From: Stichopus chloronotus
Lineage: Eukaryota; Echinodermata; Holothuroidea; Aspidochirotida; Stichopodidae
Assembly (NCBI GenBank): GCA_021234535.1
Contig: CM037842.1
Span: forward strand, 9,995,896-10,059,895
Length of the DNA stretch: 64,000 bases
Direction of reading: 5' to 3'
In this document: positions 10,531 through 23,115 of the stretch, piece after piece
Layout of the letters: each line of letters starts with the position of its first letter
Position numbering within the stretch: the first letter of the stretch is position 1
Notes under the pieces: generated by a model
Told to the model about the DNA's origin: nothing
Seen by the model: the letters and a program-made list of their open reading frames with translations, nothing else
The model's database searches: none
Made by a program: the position numbers and the translations under genes

Positions 10531-12700
10531 CAATATTTACATAACATAATTGAAAGATATCCAAAATATTAGCCAGTTAGAAACTGTTTACTTTTTGATC
10601 TCTTTCGCATCATTTCCATACGGTTGCTAATGGAATGTTTCGGAAAGTTCAGTAATCAAAATGGCATTCGTTACTTTCGATTTTAATTTTTCAGGAATCG
10701 TATACTGATTCTGGTAATGCTTTTTCAGTCAAAGAAGAAAGAAAATTCAATTTGACAGATGAAAGTCAATTCCAATGTTATTTGGGATCAAAATCTCACT
10801 TTAAATTTATTGGCATTATTTCTTTTAGTATTTGTACATTTACATGTCACTATTTCAAAATGAAGACCAGCAAAAAATACGTAGCATATCAGTAACGATG
10901 GTGATAATTAAAATGAAGTATGTAAGTGCATGGAGTGATATATGAAAGTAGAGTCTACACATTTTTTCACAGAAGTTTCATATTCAGAGTCAATTTCAAC
11001 ACTTTTATTGAAAGTGGAGATTAGTAACGTTAATATAAATGTTATTAACGTGACTTCATCGCTCTTCAGTTTGCTTACTGGTCATCACTGCTCATGCGCA
11101 GATGGTGTATTATCGATAAACGCTCAGGACACCGTCTTTGTTTAACTGTTGTACAATGAACGGCTAGCAATTAAAATATAGAGCCACAGCGCAGTGACGT
11201 CTTCGAAGAACCGTTAATGGCTCAAATCGATCTTGCCAATTTGCGCTTTGACTGCTCATTACTTTTCAATTCATCCCTTCATCCCAATTTTGTACCGTAA
11301 CTCTTTTCTTTTGATCTGTGGGTTAAGACACAATGGGCTAAATTCACGTGTACAAAACAATAAAAATCATACAACCGATCGGACTACACTTGGAAATTGC
11401 AGCCTTACAAGCCGACTGTGAGCGCAAAGCAGCATACCATTTGCAAATCTCATAAGAAGCTAGTTCTACCACTGGTGTTATAGGACCGTGGATCACAACG
11501 CAATAACCTTGCTCCCATTCATGGTCCTTTGAACTGAGTGGCTGGGGTACGTCATAGCTGTCAGACAATGGGCCGCTTGATATTGGCCTCTTTTGGTATC
11601 TTCAATGGTTGCCTCAGTTGTGGGTGGAAGGCTGCACAACCTGATAAATGTACTGGCCCATGTTTTATTCTACACTTTTCTTAGATCCTTATTCATTGAC
11701 TTGCAGTCCAGACCCTTGTCTTAATTTCATATCAGTGTGTTGCTGGCACATAATAGGCACATAATTAACACCAGCATGAGTTCAGGTGCTAATCTGGTTT
11801 CCTGTGTGGCATGAGATAAATTGGCCAATGTCCACGGCATTGTGTTAGTGTACCTCTTCACGTGCCACCACTAAGGTGAAGGTGTTCAATAGTTTGACAT
11901 ATTAATAACGTTCTTGATCCAAGGAGATCAGTGTAAGGGGCGTTGGCTCAGGTTTCCATGTCGTTCAGGTCAGATCAGATTATTCAACATTCTGTTGCGA
12001 CGCACACATACTTCCTAGCAAGTGTCAAAACTGACAGCCTTGTTTTCATCTGGGTATCATTCACCACACAGCTTGCAGTCCCTGCTGGTCCATGGCGAAG
12101 ACCCGTGTACGTTGTCTCGATCAACTAGTCGCCGGAAAAAAACATTGTTGGTCCCTGGAATAAGTCGAAAGCTACAACCATTCTTAAGCTGCACCTAAGG
12201 TAGTGACTACGTATGTTGTACGTAGAAATAGCCATATAGGAGGTAGTTAAGATAACTAGCTGTCGAAAAATATGGTAACATAGCTTTCACTTCTATATGT
12301 TGTAGCGAGAAGTCTCATGTGTTTCTCGAAAAGTGACCATGAAGAAACCCTTTTATCAGAAATTCATGGGACAGCTTTATCGTCTTGCTGCATTCAGGTG
12401 GTTAATCGAGGCATGACGGTAGGTCTTCCATGCTGGTCATTTCTGGAATGTGTTGCAAATCGTTTTAAACGCATTTTTTCTGCTACCATCCACTCAGCTC
12501 TGAAATTTTTAGGATACATTTTTCTTCCCATCGTCTTATGAACACTTTCAGACGAGAATTGCGTTTAAGACAGGAGAAAGAGAGAGAAACACTCATGTGT
12601 GATGGCTTTAAAGTGAAAGAATAAATTACTAGAGAAATTAGGTCAAAATTCTGTTTGATTGAATTGTCGATATACAGAGCAACGAAAATCTGACATTCCA
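10531..12700. other. No firm gene; weak coding-like patches
   Basis: On the minus strand a 74-residue frame at 11568-11344 contains a protein-like block (YDVPQPLSSKDHEWEQGYCV), and a plus-strand 61-residue frame lies at 11943-12128. Neither has a recognised domain or clear splice sites, so neither is called as a gene. The rest shows nothing. Confidence 0.35.
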
Positions 12701-12721
12701 GTTCCATTTTTCAAAGAAAAA

Positions 12722-12770
12722 ACGCCAAATATTGCACTAGATAGTATCTAAGATTATTTAATAGGTAAAC
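12722..12770 (+). repeat. Repeat-family fragment related to 36.0 kb
   Basis: The words GCCAAATATTG, AGATAGT and TCTAAG occur in the order and spacing seen at 36013-36045. This is a short, diverged member of the family described at 35930-36720. Confidence 0.4.
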
Positions 12771-12839
12771 AATTTCTCAGAAAGGGAATGAGGACACTTC
12801 CCTCTTTAATTGCATTCGTAATGTCTCCTCCGTTAAGGT

Positions 12840-13700
12840 TCAGTGCACCCACTCCCCTTGATTTTCTGTTATATTTGGACTGAACTTTTCTTAGCACCTT
12901 CCATAAATCGGCAGAACTCTTTCAATTTTTATCAATAGCGTAATTAAAATAATTGTCCTTTGATAATCGCATGAGACAAGTTACTTTGTTTCTCCTGAAT
13001 TCATATACTTTTGGTTCAGTGTTCTTTGCCCTGTGTCATTTTTTTAATTGTCGAGTTAAAATTGTCATTAAACATTTCCGTTGGGATTTTCTTTTCACTC
13101 TCCTTTTTCTTCTTTTTTGTGTGTTGGCAAACCGTTTCCAAAAATATATTTAGCCATGCATTTAAAGATTCATTTGGGTCTTTATTTTGAGTCACTTTTC
13201 TCCAATTAAATAGTATGAGTTCTAGGATAAATGCTTCTTTGTTCCTTTTTTTTTTTATTTATGTACTCCATTCTAGTGTGATTACTATTTCTATTACCGA
13301 TTATTTTGTTCCTATTTTTATATTTAACAGTGAAGGATATTGGAAAATGGTCAATGAGTCCAGTGTCAGTTACAGAAAGATTTTCAATCAATTCTCTATT
13401 CTTGGTGTACACATTATCAGTTAGTGCATTGGAATTTTCTTCCTCTCTAGTGGGGCAATGTACAAGTTTTAAGTTGAAATGCCAAATGATATTGTTCCAC
13501 TTAACAAAGATTAAAGCATGTCAAAATTGAAGTCACCAAGAACAATAATATCATGGTCCCTATTTAACTTAAGTATACGCAATCGGGATCGTATAGGCCG
13601 CATCCAACTTAGTCGTCCAAATACAGGAAAGACGGGAAATAGTTCATATAAGCTTCAGGGCAAAATTCTGGCCCCGCGACTTGGTTTTAGGCACTTAATA
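12840..13700 (-). mobile_element. LINE fragment: endonuclease end and linker
   Basis: Read on the minus strand. DHDIIVLGDFNFDM (13558-13517) is the GDFN motif of an APE-type LINE endonuclease. It is followed by an ordered LxxPTR-like segment (CPTREEENSNALTDNVYTKN) and DTGLIDHFPISF (about 13355-13320), which matches the final xDH motif. Downstream, a linker rich in Lys and Trp (KDPNESLNAW; near 12900 an LWKVLRKVQSKY segment) leads toward the missing RT domain. Frames change at least twice, so this is a dead fragment. The clade looks like jockey/CR1/L2-type elements by motif style, from memory. Confidence 0.7.
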
Positions 13701-14687
13701 AGTTACTGAGCACTTCAAGGTCAGCAAAATGAACCCGTAAAGCGTTTCACTTGTTCACATGTTGCTTATGAGCCTGAAGGCGTGGATAAGACTGCATTTT
13801 GCTAGACATTTGCACGCTGTAACAGCAAGAACGAGACAAATAGTTGTCTTATTTAATTTTCAATCAATCTTAGACAAATGGCTATATTCCATTAGATAAA
13901 TTAATTTACCAGTTGTTGGTATTGTCGCAGAATTCTCCGCAGACTGGTCTCCTAGGTTTTTGTCAGAATGAGACCCTGCAAGATGAAATTTTTATAGATA
14001 GGTTTTCTATGTTGAAGCAAGAAATGATAACCATCGAAGTAATGATGAGTATATGAAGTTGTGGAAATCTATAGTTTGGGAAGTTAAGGTGAGGATGGTT
14101 TTAGCGCTAAGTATCACCATTCTTTATGTTTGTTATTATTTGTAACATAGTTACATCATGTTTTCTCTTTTTGCTGTTGTAAGTAACCATTACCCGAGAG
14201 CCTCGAATCTTTAGACTGAAAATTTCTTCTGTTTCTTTCTTCCTTTTGGCTGCCTGTAAGAAATAACATGGACGATCTGTCAGGCTTATATGTCATTTAA
14301 TTTTGACGTACTTGATTTCGATTTGATACTAAAATTGCTATGGATTGTTGCAACAAACGACTACTTTGTTTTGGATTAACGTTTTTCTTAAAGTGTAACA
14401 TTTACGTGTCATTGATTGAACGTGGGTCCTCCAATATACTTTATATATCGCTATAAGTATACATAATAATCTACATGGAACTTTCGCTTCGTAAATTTCT
14501 GCAACAAGCTAATGTTTTCAACGTGGAGAGCGGTGAAAACGACGTTGTCACTGTCCGAACAAGAAATTATGTGTAGTAACCAACGATTTGTTTTACATTA
14601 AAATGTAGGAGATCGTTGTCGCCTGCCTTATGGTCCTTGCTATCAAGCACATTTACTTAAGTACACTGGATGCACATCAACGATAGT
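13701..14687. other. No gene seen
   Basis: No coding segment or repeat is recognised between the LINE fragment and the TIR element. Confidence 0.5.
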
Positions 14688-14734
14688 TACGGAGTGCCAA
14701 GTGTATCATAAACACGTTAAAAGAAATTCGGGAA

Positions 14735-14850
14735 TCAGAAAAAAATCCAGTATATCAGAAACAAATCCAGTGTATCAGAAACAAATCCAGTATATCAGAA
14801 ATATATCCAGTATGTCTGAAATAAATTTAGCATGCTAGAAAAGAAATCAG
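14735..14850 (+). repeat. 20-bp sub-repeats in left TIR
   Basis: The unit AAATCCAGTATATCAGAAAC repeats about five times with increasing decay; the first copies match nearly perfectly. The inverse pattern (TTTCTGATACACTGATTT type) lies at about 16040-16115 in the right TIR, so the array belongs to both ends of the element. Such sub-terminal repeats are typical transposase-binding arrays in several TIR families; their role here is inferred. Confidence 0.75.
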
Positions 14851-15368
14851 TTTGTTAAAAACCAAATCATGAAGTCCAATCATACAAGTCTGATATGCTG
14901 ATTTCATAGTGTAGTTATTGATACGCTACGGCCAGACTGTGATGCCCAAGTGTATCAAATAAAAATCAGCAAGTCAAAAGCATAATCAGGGTATTAGAAA
15001 CTGGGCTACAGTGATACTGACATCGCGATATCTGTGCTGAACTAGCACAGTGGTATCGCGTGAGAAGTACGGTATCGTCAAAGTATACGCAGTTTTTTGT
15101 ATGCCATTTATTTTAGCGTGAGCTCCATCACACCTGCCCCAAACACTCGGTACTTGCATCACAGGAAACAACACTCAACAGTCACCCTTGCTGTAGACCT
15201 AAGGCTGCCTACCACCGACAATCGAGAGCTTGGTGAATCTGGACAGATGCGGTAATTTTTGTTGTCTTTAACCGTCATTGAAGCGGTGTTTGAGGTAGTA
15301 ATACCAGGCTGAACCCAGTTGCCACAACTGTCATTTTTACTTCAGCCTATAGGCCTCTAAGGCCTAAG

Positions 15369-15651
15369 TTAAGTACTAATGTAATTTAGTACTAATGTAA
15401 TTTTTTCGCAATTTATGATGTAAAGAGGAGCTTGGTTGACACCAGCACGGACGGTATCGTCAAGCTGAAGACAGTTCAAGATCTGATTGAGCAACTGCAC
15501 TGTGTCTTCCACCCGTCTCAACATGCGTTGGTAATAAATCACGTCCGTTTGAAGTATAATCCAGTTTATCTCTCGAGCAAGATTTGGAATTACCAAAAAA
15601 AAACTTGCTGACTAAGTGATCCATCACTTTCCCTGGTGAAGTCCAACGCAC
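15369..15651 (-). pseudogene. Coding-like segment inside TIR element
   Basis: Two overlapping minus-strand frames lie in the interior of the TIR element. One (15596-15369) reads protein-like, with a block including REINWIILQTDVIYYQRML and an amphipathic segment with VQLLNQILNCLQLDD. No catalytic motif is seen and I do not recognise the family. It may be a leftover of the element's own protein or a captured exon. Confidence 0.25.
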
Positions 15652-16151
15652 GACCGTATTTTGATTGCGGATTATAACAAAAATCAGTTAGTTCAGACTC
15701 AGTGCTGTAATGTACATATGGCAATTAGGCCTACAGTACGTGTACTGTATGGTGTCTTCTGACACAGACGGGCGTGCCTCATGCCCAAGCATTCCTGAAC
15801 GTGTGGGGAGCTACATCGCGATACATCGACATAGACTTACGGTGTACTGCGATCTTTTCTGATCCCTTAATTTCGAGTTTGATTTTTGTTACACCCCGCA
15901 CACCACTGTCTGGCCGTTGTGTAACAAAAATAAAACGATGAAATTAGCACTTCAAACTTAGATGATTGGGCGTGCAGGTTTGTTTTTAAACAAGCTGATG
16001 TATTTTCTAACATGCCAAATTTATTTTTGGTAGACTGTTTATTTTTCTGATACACTGATTTTTTTCTGATATACTGGATTTTTTTTCTAATGTGTTGAAA
16101 TATTTCTGATACTCTACTTTTTTGTATTTATGATACACTTGTCATTCCGTA

Positions 16152-18794
16152 GATCGTGTACTGGAAATAGAGATGGTTTACTTTTCTATCCAAACTTTGA
16201 GTAAATATTTGGATATATATACTTTAAAAACAAGTGGAGGAAGTACAGCGAAACTTAAATTTTGAAGTGCTAGAACACGCCACAGTATGCATGTGACAAT
16301 GTTCTAAGTGTATGAGCGATATAATCCTAATACTTAAATATACTTTGTACATTGTATATATTATACTTTGTGTTCTGGACGTACTAAAAAAATTAGAAAA
16401 GGGAGAAAATCTGTGAAATAAATATAACTTAAGAACTTATTGCATTTGAAGATATGTTTGTAATAGTTTTTAAACCAGCTGAAGTGTGGAAATTATGTTA
16501 AACTTGTCTTTCTCAAAGATAACTGTTACGCATAATTATTATTGCAAACGGTACACTTCAAAGGTACGATGCACATAATGAATAATGTAATTGAGAATCG
16601 CTATATCACCCTTCAATTTTAAGAAAAAAATACCATTTTAATACATTAGGAACTAGATCCTTTTTTTAAAACAATTGGTTTTGGCAATTGGCACTTAAAA
16701 ATTTAGTGTCCAGCCTTAAGAGTAAACCTATGTTTACTCTTAAATCTAGATAACTTACAACATTTCTTGAAAAATTACTTTCAAAAGACCGCCAACTTGC
16801 AAAGAAATAATGTCCCTGATTTCATTATTTCATCTGAAGAGAAGTTGCTCTCCAACTTGGTGGTATTTTCAGTGTTTACGAAATGCTGTTTTTGTTTTTG
16901 GATATTGACAAAGTAGTGACAAATTAATAGTCGGAAAATGAAAAAATAAAACAGAGAAAATCCCAATCGGAAGAGCTGCTAAGTCGCAAAGCAAAACAAG
17001 CCGAGCGGTATCGTCGTCAATCATATTTACGATATTTCAGCAAATGTTAAAGACGTTTAGTAGAGCACAAGAGTAAAATGATAAAAATACAGAAGAAGGA
17101 ATCCCATTATTATCGTTTATTGTAATAATTTTACAACATGCTTCTTAGTAATTTTTCACTGCGTTACTTGGACATTGAGTACAATACCTTCAATCGTAGA
17201 AAACATTCAAATGTGAAATGTCTGAGACTGTTCTTAATAGTTTTAAATGTTAGATTCCTGGATTATGTCTCAATACTCAGAGACAAGCAGGTGAAGTAGT
17301 AAGGTAACATCTGAGAAAAATAAAAAAGCCTTGAAAGTTCTACAAATCAGTTAGAACTGACAGCATGTGAACGATCATTTCAGTCTTCTTCTTTGGAATC
17401 TTCAACTACCCTAGGCTACCGAATTCCGTTCTTATCACTGTTCAATTGTTGATGGTGTCGAATACAATTGCAATTAATTATTACTAAACAGATGTGTAAA
17501 TGAACGGAACAATGAAAAAAATACACTTTGATGTTTCCATATACTCTTCCAAAATAAAGAGTTGCATTTCGTGATGTCCTTTCAGTACATGCGGAGAGTA
17601 AACACATTTTGACCAGCGATACTTCAATTTTCCATATGACTTGTTAAACTGTTACCAGAATACTTACCAAGTTGCGTTTGTAATTTAATGTGCCCATTAT
17701 ATGACATAATAATACTAGCAGAGTATTTATTTTGATATGAACACTACTTTCACGCAGTTGAGTTTTTTTTTTGTGAAAATGGTTTACATTGTAAAGGATA
17801 TCATCAGCCTCCGTTTGTGATAAATTTAATGTAAATTGTCAATTTCTTACCAGTTTGGCCCAGTCTCTCAAACTTCTCTCTAGCTGCTTTGGGTTCTATT
17901 GGTTCTTCCAATACTTTAATGTAAAAGAAATGAAAACGAGTAAACAGGTAGGCTCCACAAGTCTAATTCTATTATGTAAAATATCTATTTATTTTCAGGT
18001 GGAAGTTATTAATAATATGGAAAAAAAAAAGAACTCGCAGACAACCATGACCACTGACTTATTGCTTGCATATTATCTTCTCAATATTAAAGGAAAGCTA
18101 CAGTCTATGTGCTTTTTGAAGTTTTAGGAATACTGTTTAAAATTGTAGGTAATAGCCAGTTTGGGAGATGCATTTTTGCGCGATTGGGGGAAGCATTAAC
18201 GTGGGTGGCGCTTTTTTTCAAATTTCTCCCATATTGCATTATGAGCCTACGGGCAAATTCAACGGAGGTGAACGCTTAGAATGGACTTGAAATTTTCAAC
18301 GATTCTAGGAGAAGGGGAAACTAGCATATTTCAAAACTTTGTAGCTAAGAGAATAAAGAAAGCCAGGGTTAAGTTTGGTAGTTCATCGAACAGATCTCGA
18401 GAAAATGAGCAATTGTGCTGTGCACAATTGTCCCCCAGCTTAATTTATAGACGAAACACAGCCGCTAGATATGGTCATCGTTAACCGAACAAGGGTGTCC
18501 AAGTGCATCCTGAGAGGACCTGTGTTAACTAGAACGTTGTGAGAAGTTAATTGTGATTTTCTGTATGGTCATAAACTGTTATCTGATGCTTGATTATAGA
18601 TACATGAGTTTAACAGATTGAAAGGCTGGAAATACGTAAACACTTATTGCTCATAAACGTTCATATTTTGAGCCAGAAAATTTCTGTACTGATCGAGTGA
18701 ACTCTCATTTTCCCCTCGAAAGTCTCTTATCTCCCGAATTGATAACATATCATTTTTGCCGTGGCCACTTATTATTGCAAAATTCCCAAATGGA
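16152..18794. other. No gene seen
   Basis: AT-rich sequence containing the perfect hairpin at 16716-16743. Frames such as 17855-18127 are low-complexity and lack splice or family support. Confidence 0.5.
16716..16743. other. Perfect 12-bp hairpin, 4-base loop
   Basis: Arms TTAAGAGTAAAC (16716-16727) and GTTTACTCTTAA (16732-16743) are exact complements around the loop CTAT. It sits in non-coding DNA. It could be an end of a small foldback element or an RNA hairpin; no wider inverted repeat was found. Confidence 0.6.
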
Positions 18795-18817
18795 ACAGAC
18801 AGACAGATGGATAGGCG

Positions 18818-18857
<40 letters not shown>
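18795..18857 (+). repeat. (ACAG)n microsatellite
   Basis: An imperfect ACAG/GATG start is followed by a pure GACA run from 18818 to 18857. Confidence 0.95.
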
Positions 18858-19127
18858 TAAGGGTATCAGACTTTCAAATTTTAATAAACGCTACAGAAAT
18901 TAGTCAGTACCCATTATATCATTGACATCTTTATAATTCAATGTGATTAAAACTGAAATTCTGCCACATATGGCATTTTATGCAAAGGGTAACCGTATTA
19001 GACTAAATGAATATACATTCAAGATGTGTTACATTTCTTACAAGGAGGGGAAGGAAAGAATACTTTACACAACTGATAACAGTAAATGCCGTTTACCCGT
19101 TGATAGAGCTGTATTTGATTCTTGAAA

Positions 19128-19128
<1 letters not shown>

Positions 19129-19217
<89 letters not shown>
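19129..19217 (+). repeat. (TA)n microsatellite, ~89 bp
   Basis: Uninterrupted TA dinucleotides end in a short TG-rich stretch. The open frames through it are artefacts of the repeat. Confidence 0.97.
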
Positions 19218-19220
<3 letters not shown>

Positions 19221-19249
19221 CGTGTGTGTTCGGGAGTTTGTGTGTGTGT

Positions 19250-19560
19250 AATTCGTGAAATTTAGGGAAGAGAATGTAAAGATATATCAAAGAAGTATTA
19301 ATAAGAAGAATAGAGGAACAGTGAAATATGTTTTGCGTTATTTGAAAAACCCTTTTTTTCATGACTTATGATATGCGAAATGGTAGGGTTACCCCCCTCA
19401 AAAAAAATGATATTGCGAACACTAGGCTCAGTGTTGACCCTGGTGATTGATACTTTTGCAATGAAATAATTTGTTGCTGATATATATTCTTATGTGTTGC
19501 AAGGACAAATGATGTGTAAAATACACGTAGTTGTATCCAATGGCAATAGGTGACTACAAC
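19250..19560 (+). repeat. Dispersed repeat, copy of 27040-27350
   Basis: Shares ordered blocks with 27040-27350: GACTTATG.TAT....AAATGGTA, GAAATAATTT.TTGCTGATA, and AATACACGT.G.TGTAT. The 25.84-27.35 kb region contains relatives of both this piece and the 10.14-10.53 kb piece, so it may be one longer element of which two parts are found on the left. Confidence 0.6.
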
Positions 19561-22049
19561 TAGTATTCTCTAAGTGCGGGTAAGGGTACAGAATGTGGTG
19601 ACCGAGTGAGATTGCGTTTTCCGGTTGCGAAAATTGCGAATACTATATTTGGACAAAGTTTCATAAGCGAAGTCTAGAAACTGGCCTAGAGCTTGGCCTA
19701 TCGGAATAGTCATACTTATAAATAATAACAACAGAGGTCTTATATTTGTCAGGTCAAGGTATTTATATGATCGGGACTGTTTGGAATTTAACAGATTTTC
19801 GGTTTGCGGGACAAACGTACGACCTCAGCTCTGTAAAATCTCAATGCTGATACTGCACGCATGCAAACAGCAATATCCAAAATAACGTTAGACTACACGA
19901 GCACACTTAATGTCTCGTCTCCCTATTCCATTTTCAATGCTTTTCAGACATTTTGAGTTAATATCACATTTTGCCTGAAGTTTTACTAAACACAGCCAAA
20001 CTAGAAAAACTCTGACATTGTCCCCTAATGGAGACTATTATTAACCCAACATAATATTAATTATACTGAACATACTTCATGGACTAATTTACTACACGTA
20101 CTTAAAGAAATTACTACCTTAACATCATTTTAACGAAAATTAAGAACATATGTATTGCAAAGGGTATGAATTCCTTTTGATTGTTACGTTTTTCCTTATG
20201 GCTGTGAAGGGGGTGGTTCGGGTGAGTGGTGAAGGAGGGAGTTTGGAAAATCTGTTTTCTGATTTTTTATTGCATTTGGGATTTAGCATTCATTCATTTG
20301 TCTCATTTTACATTTGTGGTTCTACTTCCTCACAAACTTTGAGTAGCTTTCTACTGGAACTCCTGAACTATATCTCATACTTTGACATTACTTTGATATC
20401 TCATTACTTTGACACACTCTCATGTCATTGTTTACTTTACATCTTGATATAAAAGCAATAACGTTCTCTGAAATACAATCCCTCAGTTAGTGGTATCTAG
20501 GCAAGTACGCACAAGTTAGAATTGAGAAAAGCCTTATTGTTATTGAAATTGAAGTTTCATCATATATAGCCAACTTAGCACTTCATAATTGGCCCCAATG
20601 GTCAACATGCATGACAAAATCAGCTGATGATTAGACAACAGTTTCAATTGGAAGTTGAATATCATGGCATCCTTTTGATTCCTTTTAACATTTTAAACTC
20701 ATATTTGAAGTAATGCTTAATTGATAAAGCATAACCTAATGGTAATAATGGTGTATTTGAATAGGTATGCTAGTGATTGAGTGATAGTCTACATCTTAAT
20801 ATAATTTGTCCGTAGCTCATGAGCTTGCCACGCATGGTTAGTGACTGTATGTAGCCTAATTGACATGTGTGTGTAATAGATGTATATATATTTAAGACAT
20901 TGGGCCTAGCGTTACGACAATAGGCTCAGTAAGGCTACATTGACAAGACTGTGTGAAAATAGACATTTAATGTAAATTTATATTAATGGAGATGATTCTC
21001 AAGGCTCATGTTGTTGGACGGTAAGGGTCCTTCCCTTAACATAGTAGATTCAGTAGAATTCTGCAAAAAAGCAGGCCTATGAAATTTACATGTACGGCAG
21101 TGTGATACACAGCCTATAACTTACAGATATAATACGAGGCACACATGGAACAACTATAGAAACTCGCATCATTTAGAGACGCTCAAAATAAGCACAATTA
21201 AGTGCCTGTGATCTTGCAATTAATTTACACTTGACAGGTTGTTATGTTGCAACCTGTGATGTGCCTATATTTAGAATATTCTGATAGGACCTAATGAGCA
21301 GTTTTAATGGCAAAATCTACAGTAATGTAGAATGGATTTTATTTTAATGATGTGAAAAGTTTAACTAAAACTAGGTAGGCTATTAGTGCAAATATAGGTT
21401 GCAATTGTATTTGAACTTACAAGTTTCTGATACATGCACGCCATACAGTGTGTACATTCCAAAAAATAACATATCCGATAGCTAGTACTGTAAATAAACA
21501 AGAGGGCAATCCACGGAGTTGCGTATCTCATCGCAAACATGCATTATTTCAACACAAGGCCAGCACCCACATCTCACAGAGCTCCAGTTCGGGGCACTGA
21601 TTGTGAATTAGAATAAAATATTCTTCAAGCATAAAATGGTGGTAAGCATAATATCTCCATACTGATATCTACTGTAAGGTACAAACTTAAGCCTGTAACC
21701 TGGTGCCACTATGTTCAAGAAACGATAACAATTACGGCTCTATTTGTGCTCTATTTGTGCAATTACGGCTATATATTTGTGCATATTACGCTACATAACA
21801 CAATGATTACATTGGGTTATTCCCTGTAGGTTAGGCTTAGTGGTTAGAGTTAGGGGCAGGGTAAAAGAGTATCCCTCCAGGGGTTATTTGCACATTAGTC
21901 TCCTATTTACCTGAGCAGGAAATGGTTCCGCTAACGCTACTCTTTGACTTAAAAATACTGTTCTCGTATTGGCAGGGATGTTGAAAGATCTTATCCACAG
22001 GGGCCAGTTCTGTTAAAGAAGTTTTGGCTAAAGTTAAAAAGATGATGTC
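19561..22049. other. No gene seen
   Basis: The 100-residue frame at 20150-20452 starts with a hydrophobic stretch but shows no domain, and its codons look like random AT-rich sequence. Nothing else is recognised. Confidence 0.45.
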
Positions 22050-23030
22050 TATTGAACCGGATGTTCTCTCATAAGATTTTTACCAAACAGTCATAGAATT
22101 TCACCAGTTCACTGTAAGAGTGATATACTGTATCTTCATTATTGTGTTCATAGGAACGGAATTGTAAAATTTTGTGCATAATGCTTAATTAGCTCTCAAG
22201 ATATGATGGAAATCCAAATTTTGTGGCAAAATTGTTTTTTTCCTAAAAAAAAACCCAGCAAATTTCACTGGATTTACTATAACAGTTATATTATGTTGAA
22301 CAGTATGTGTTCTCAGGGAAGTCCTTACAAAGCTTTAAGTTAATTGGTCTCATATTTCTCAAGATATGCTGGAAATACAATTTTTAGGGCTAAATTGGCT
22401 TTTCCAAGAAAAAAAAAATCAGAAAATTTCAATGGATTTACTTTCACAGTAATAGTATGTTGAACAACGTGTTGTCAGGTAAGTCCTTTCAAAACTTTAA
22501 GTTGATTGGTCTAATAGTTCTCACGATATACTGGAAATACAAATTTTGGGGCAAAATTGTTTTCTTTTTCCAACAATTTAGCCAATTTTACTGGATTTAC
22601 CATTACAGTAGTAGTATGATGAACAATGTGTTCTCAGGTAAGTTTTTACAAAGCCTTACATTAATTGGTCTAATATTTCTCAAGATATGCTGGAAATACA
22701 AATTTGGGGGCAAAATTGGCTTTTTTCCTAAAATATCAGCAAATGTCACTCTCTTTATTATAAAAGTGATTTACCTTGGATATTAAATTCTCAGATGAGT
22801 CCTTGCAAAATTTTGTATTAAATGTCCAAATACTTCTCAAGATAAACTGGAAATACCAAATTTGGGGCAAAAGTGTTTTTTGTTTCTAAAAAGTCAGCAA
22901 ATTTGACTCAATTTACCATACAACCAATACATCGTGGACATATTGGCATCATGCACGACCTTACCAAGTTTAAACTTAATCGCTCATATACTTTTCAAAG
23001 TGTTCAGGAAAAACCACAATTTGGACAGGT
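22050..23030 (+). repeat. Tandem array, ~160-bp unit, about 6 copies
   Basis: The anchor TCTCAAGATATGCTGGAAATAC and variants begins near 22194, 22357, 22519, 22678, 22835 and 22992, giving periods of about 163, 162, 159, 157 and 157 bp. Each unit also has AAATTTTGGGGCAAAATTG and a CA-TTTCACTGGATTTAC block. Copies are diverged and shorten slightly to the right. The array ends in an AC-rich tail (23035-23110). Open frames here result from the repeat. Confidence 0.88.
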
Positions 23031-23115
23031 TCGGACGCACAGACACATACACACGCCACGCACACGCATACATGCGCAAACGCACCCAAGTACACACATT
23101 GGCACGGACACGTTT
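23031..23115 (+). repeat. AC-rich simple sequence
   Basis: Degenerate ACAC/ACGC tract following the tandem array. Confidence 0.8.

Larger units (their letters stand above)
14688..16151. mobile_element. TIR DNA transposon or large MITE, ~1.46 kb
   Basis: The ends are inverted: the left starts TACGGAGTGCCAAGTGTATC and the reverse complement of the right starts TACGGAATGACAAGTGTATC. Inverted similarity continues inward for 300 bases or more on each side: the block ACGGCCAGAC near 14928 has its inverse near 15910, and CATCGCGATA near 15021 has its inverse near 15813. The flanks fit a TA duplication, but the TA may be part of the ends. The interior has only short minus-strand frames (15596-15369; 15651-15460), so it is non-autonomous or decayed. 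The superfamily cannot be assigned. Confidence 0.75.

Noticed and set aside
14735..14850. 20-bp repeats as a CRISPR-like array
   Set aside because: Units are directly adjacent without unique spacers, decay along the array and recur inverted in the other arm of a TIR element in a eukaryotic genome.
19007..19362. Open frames of alternating Ile-Tyr on both strands
   Set aside because: They are translations of the (TA)n microsatellite.
20150..20452. 100-residue frame with hydrophobic start as a secreted protein gene
   Set aside because: AT-rich composition, no domain, no splice or homology support.
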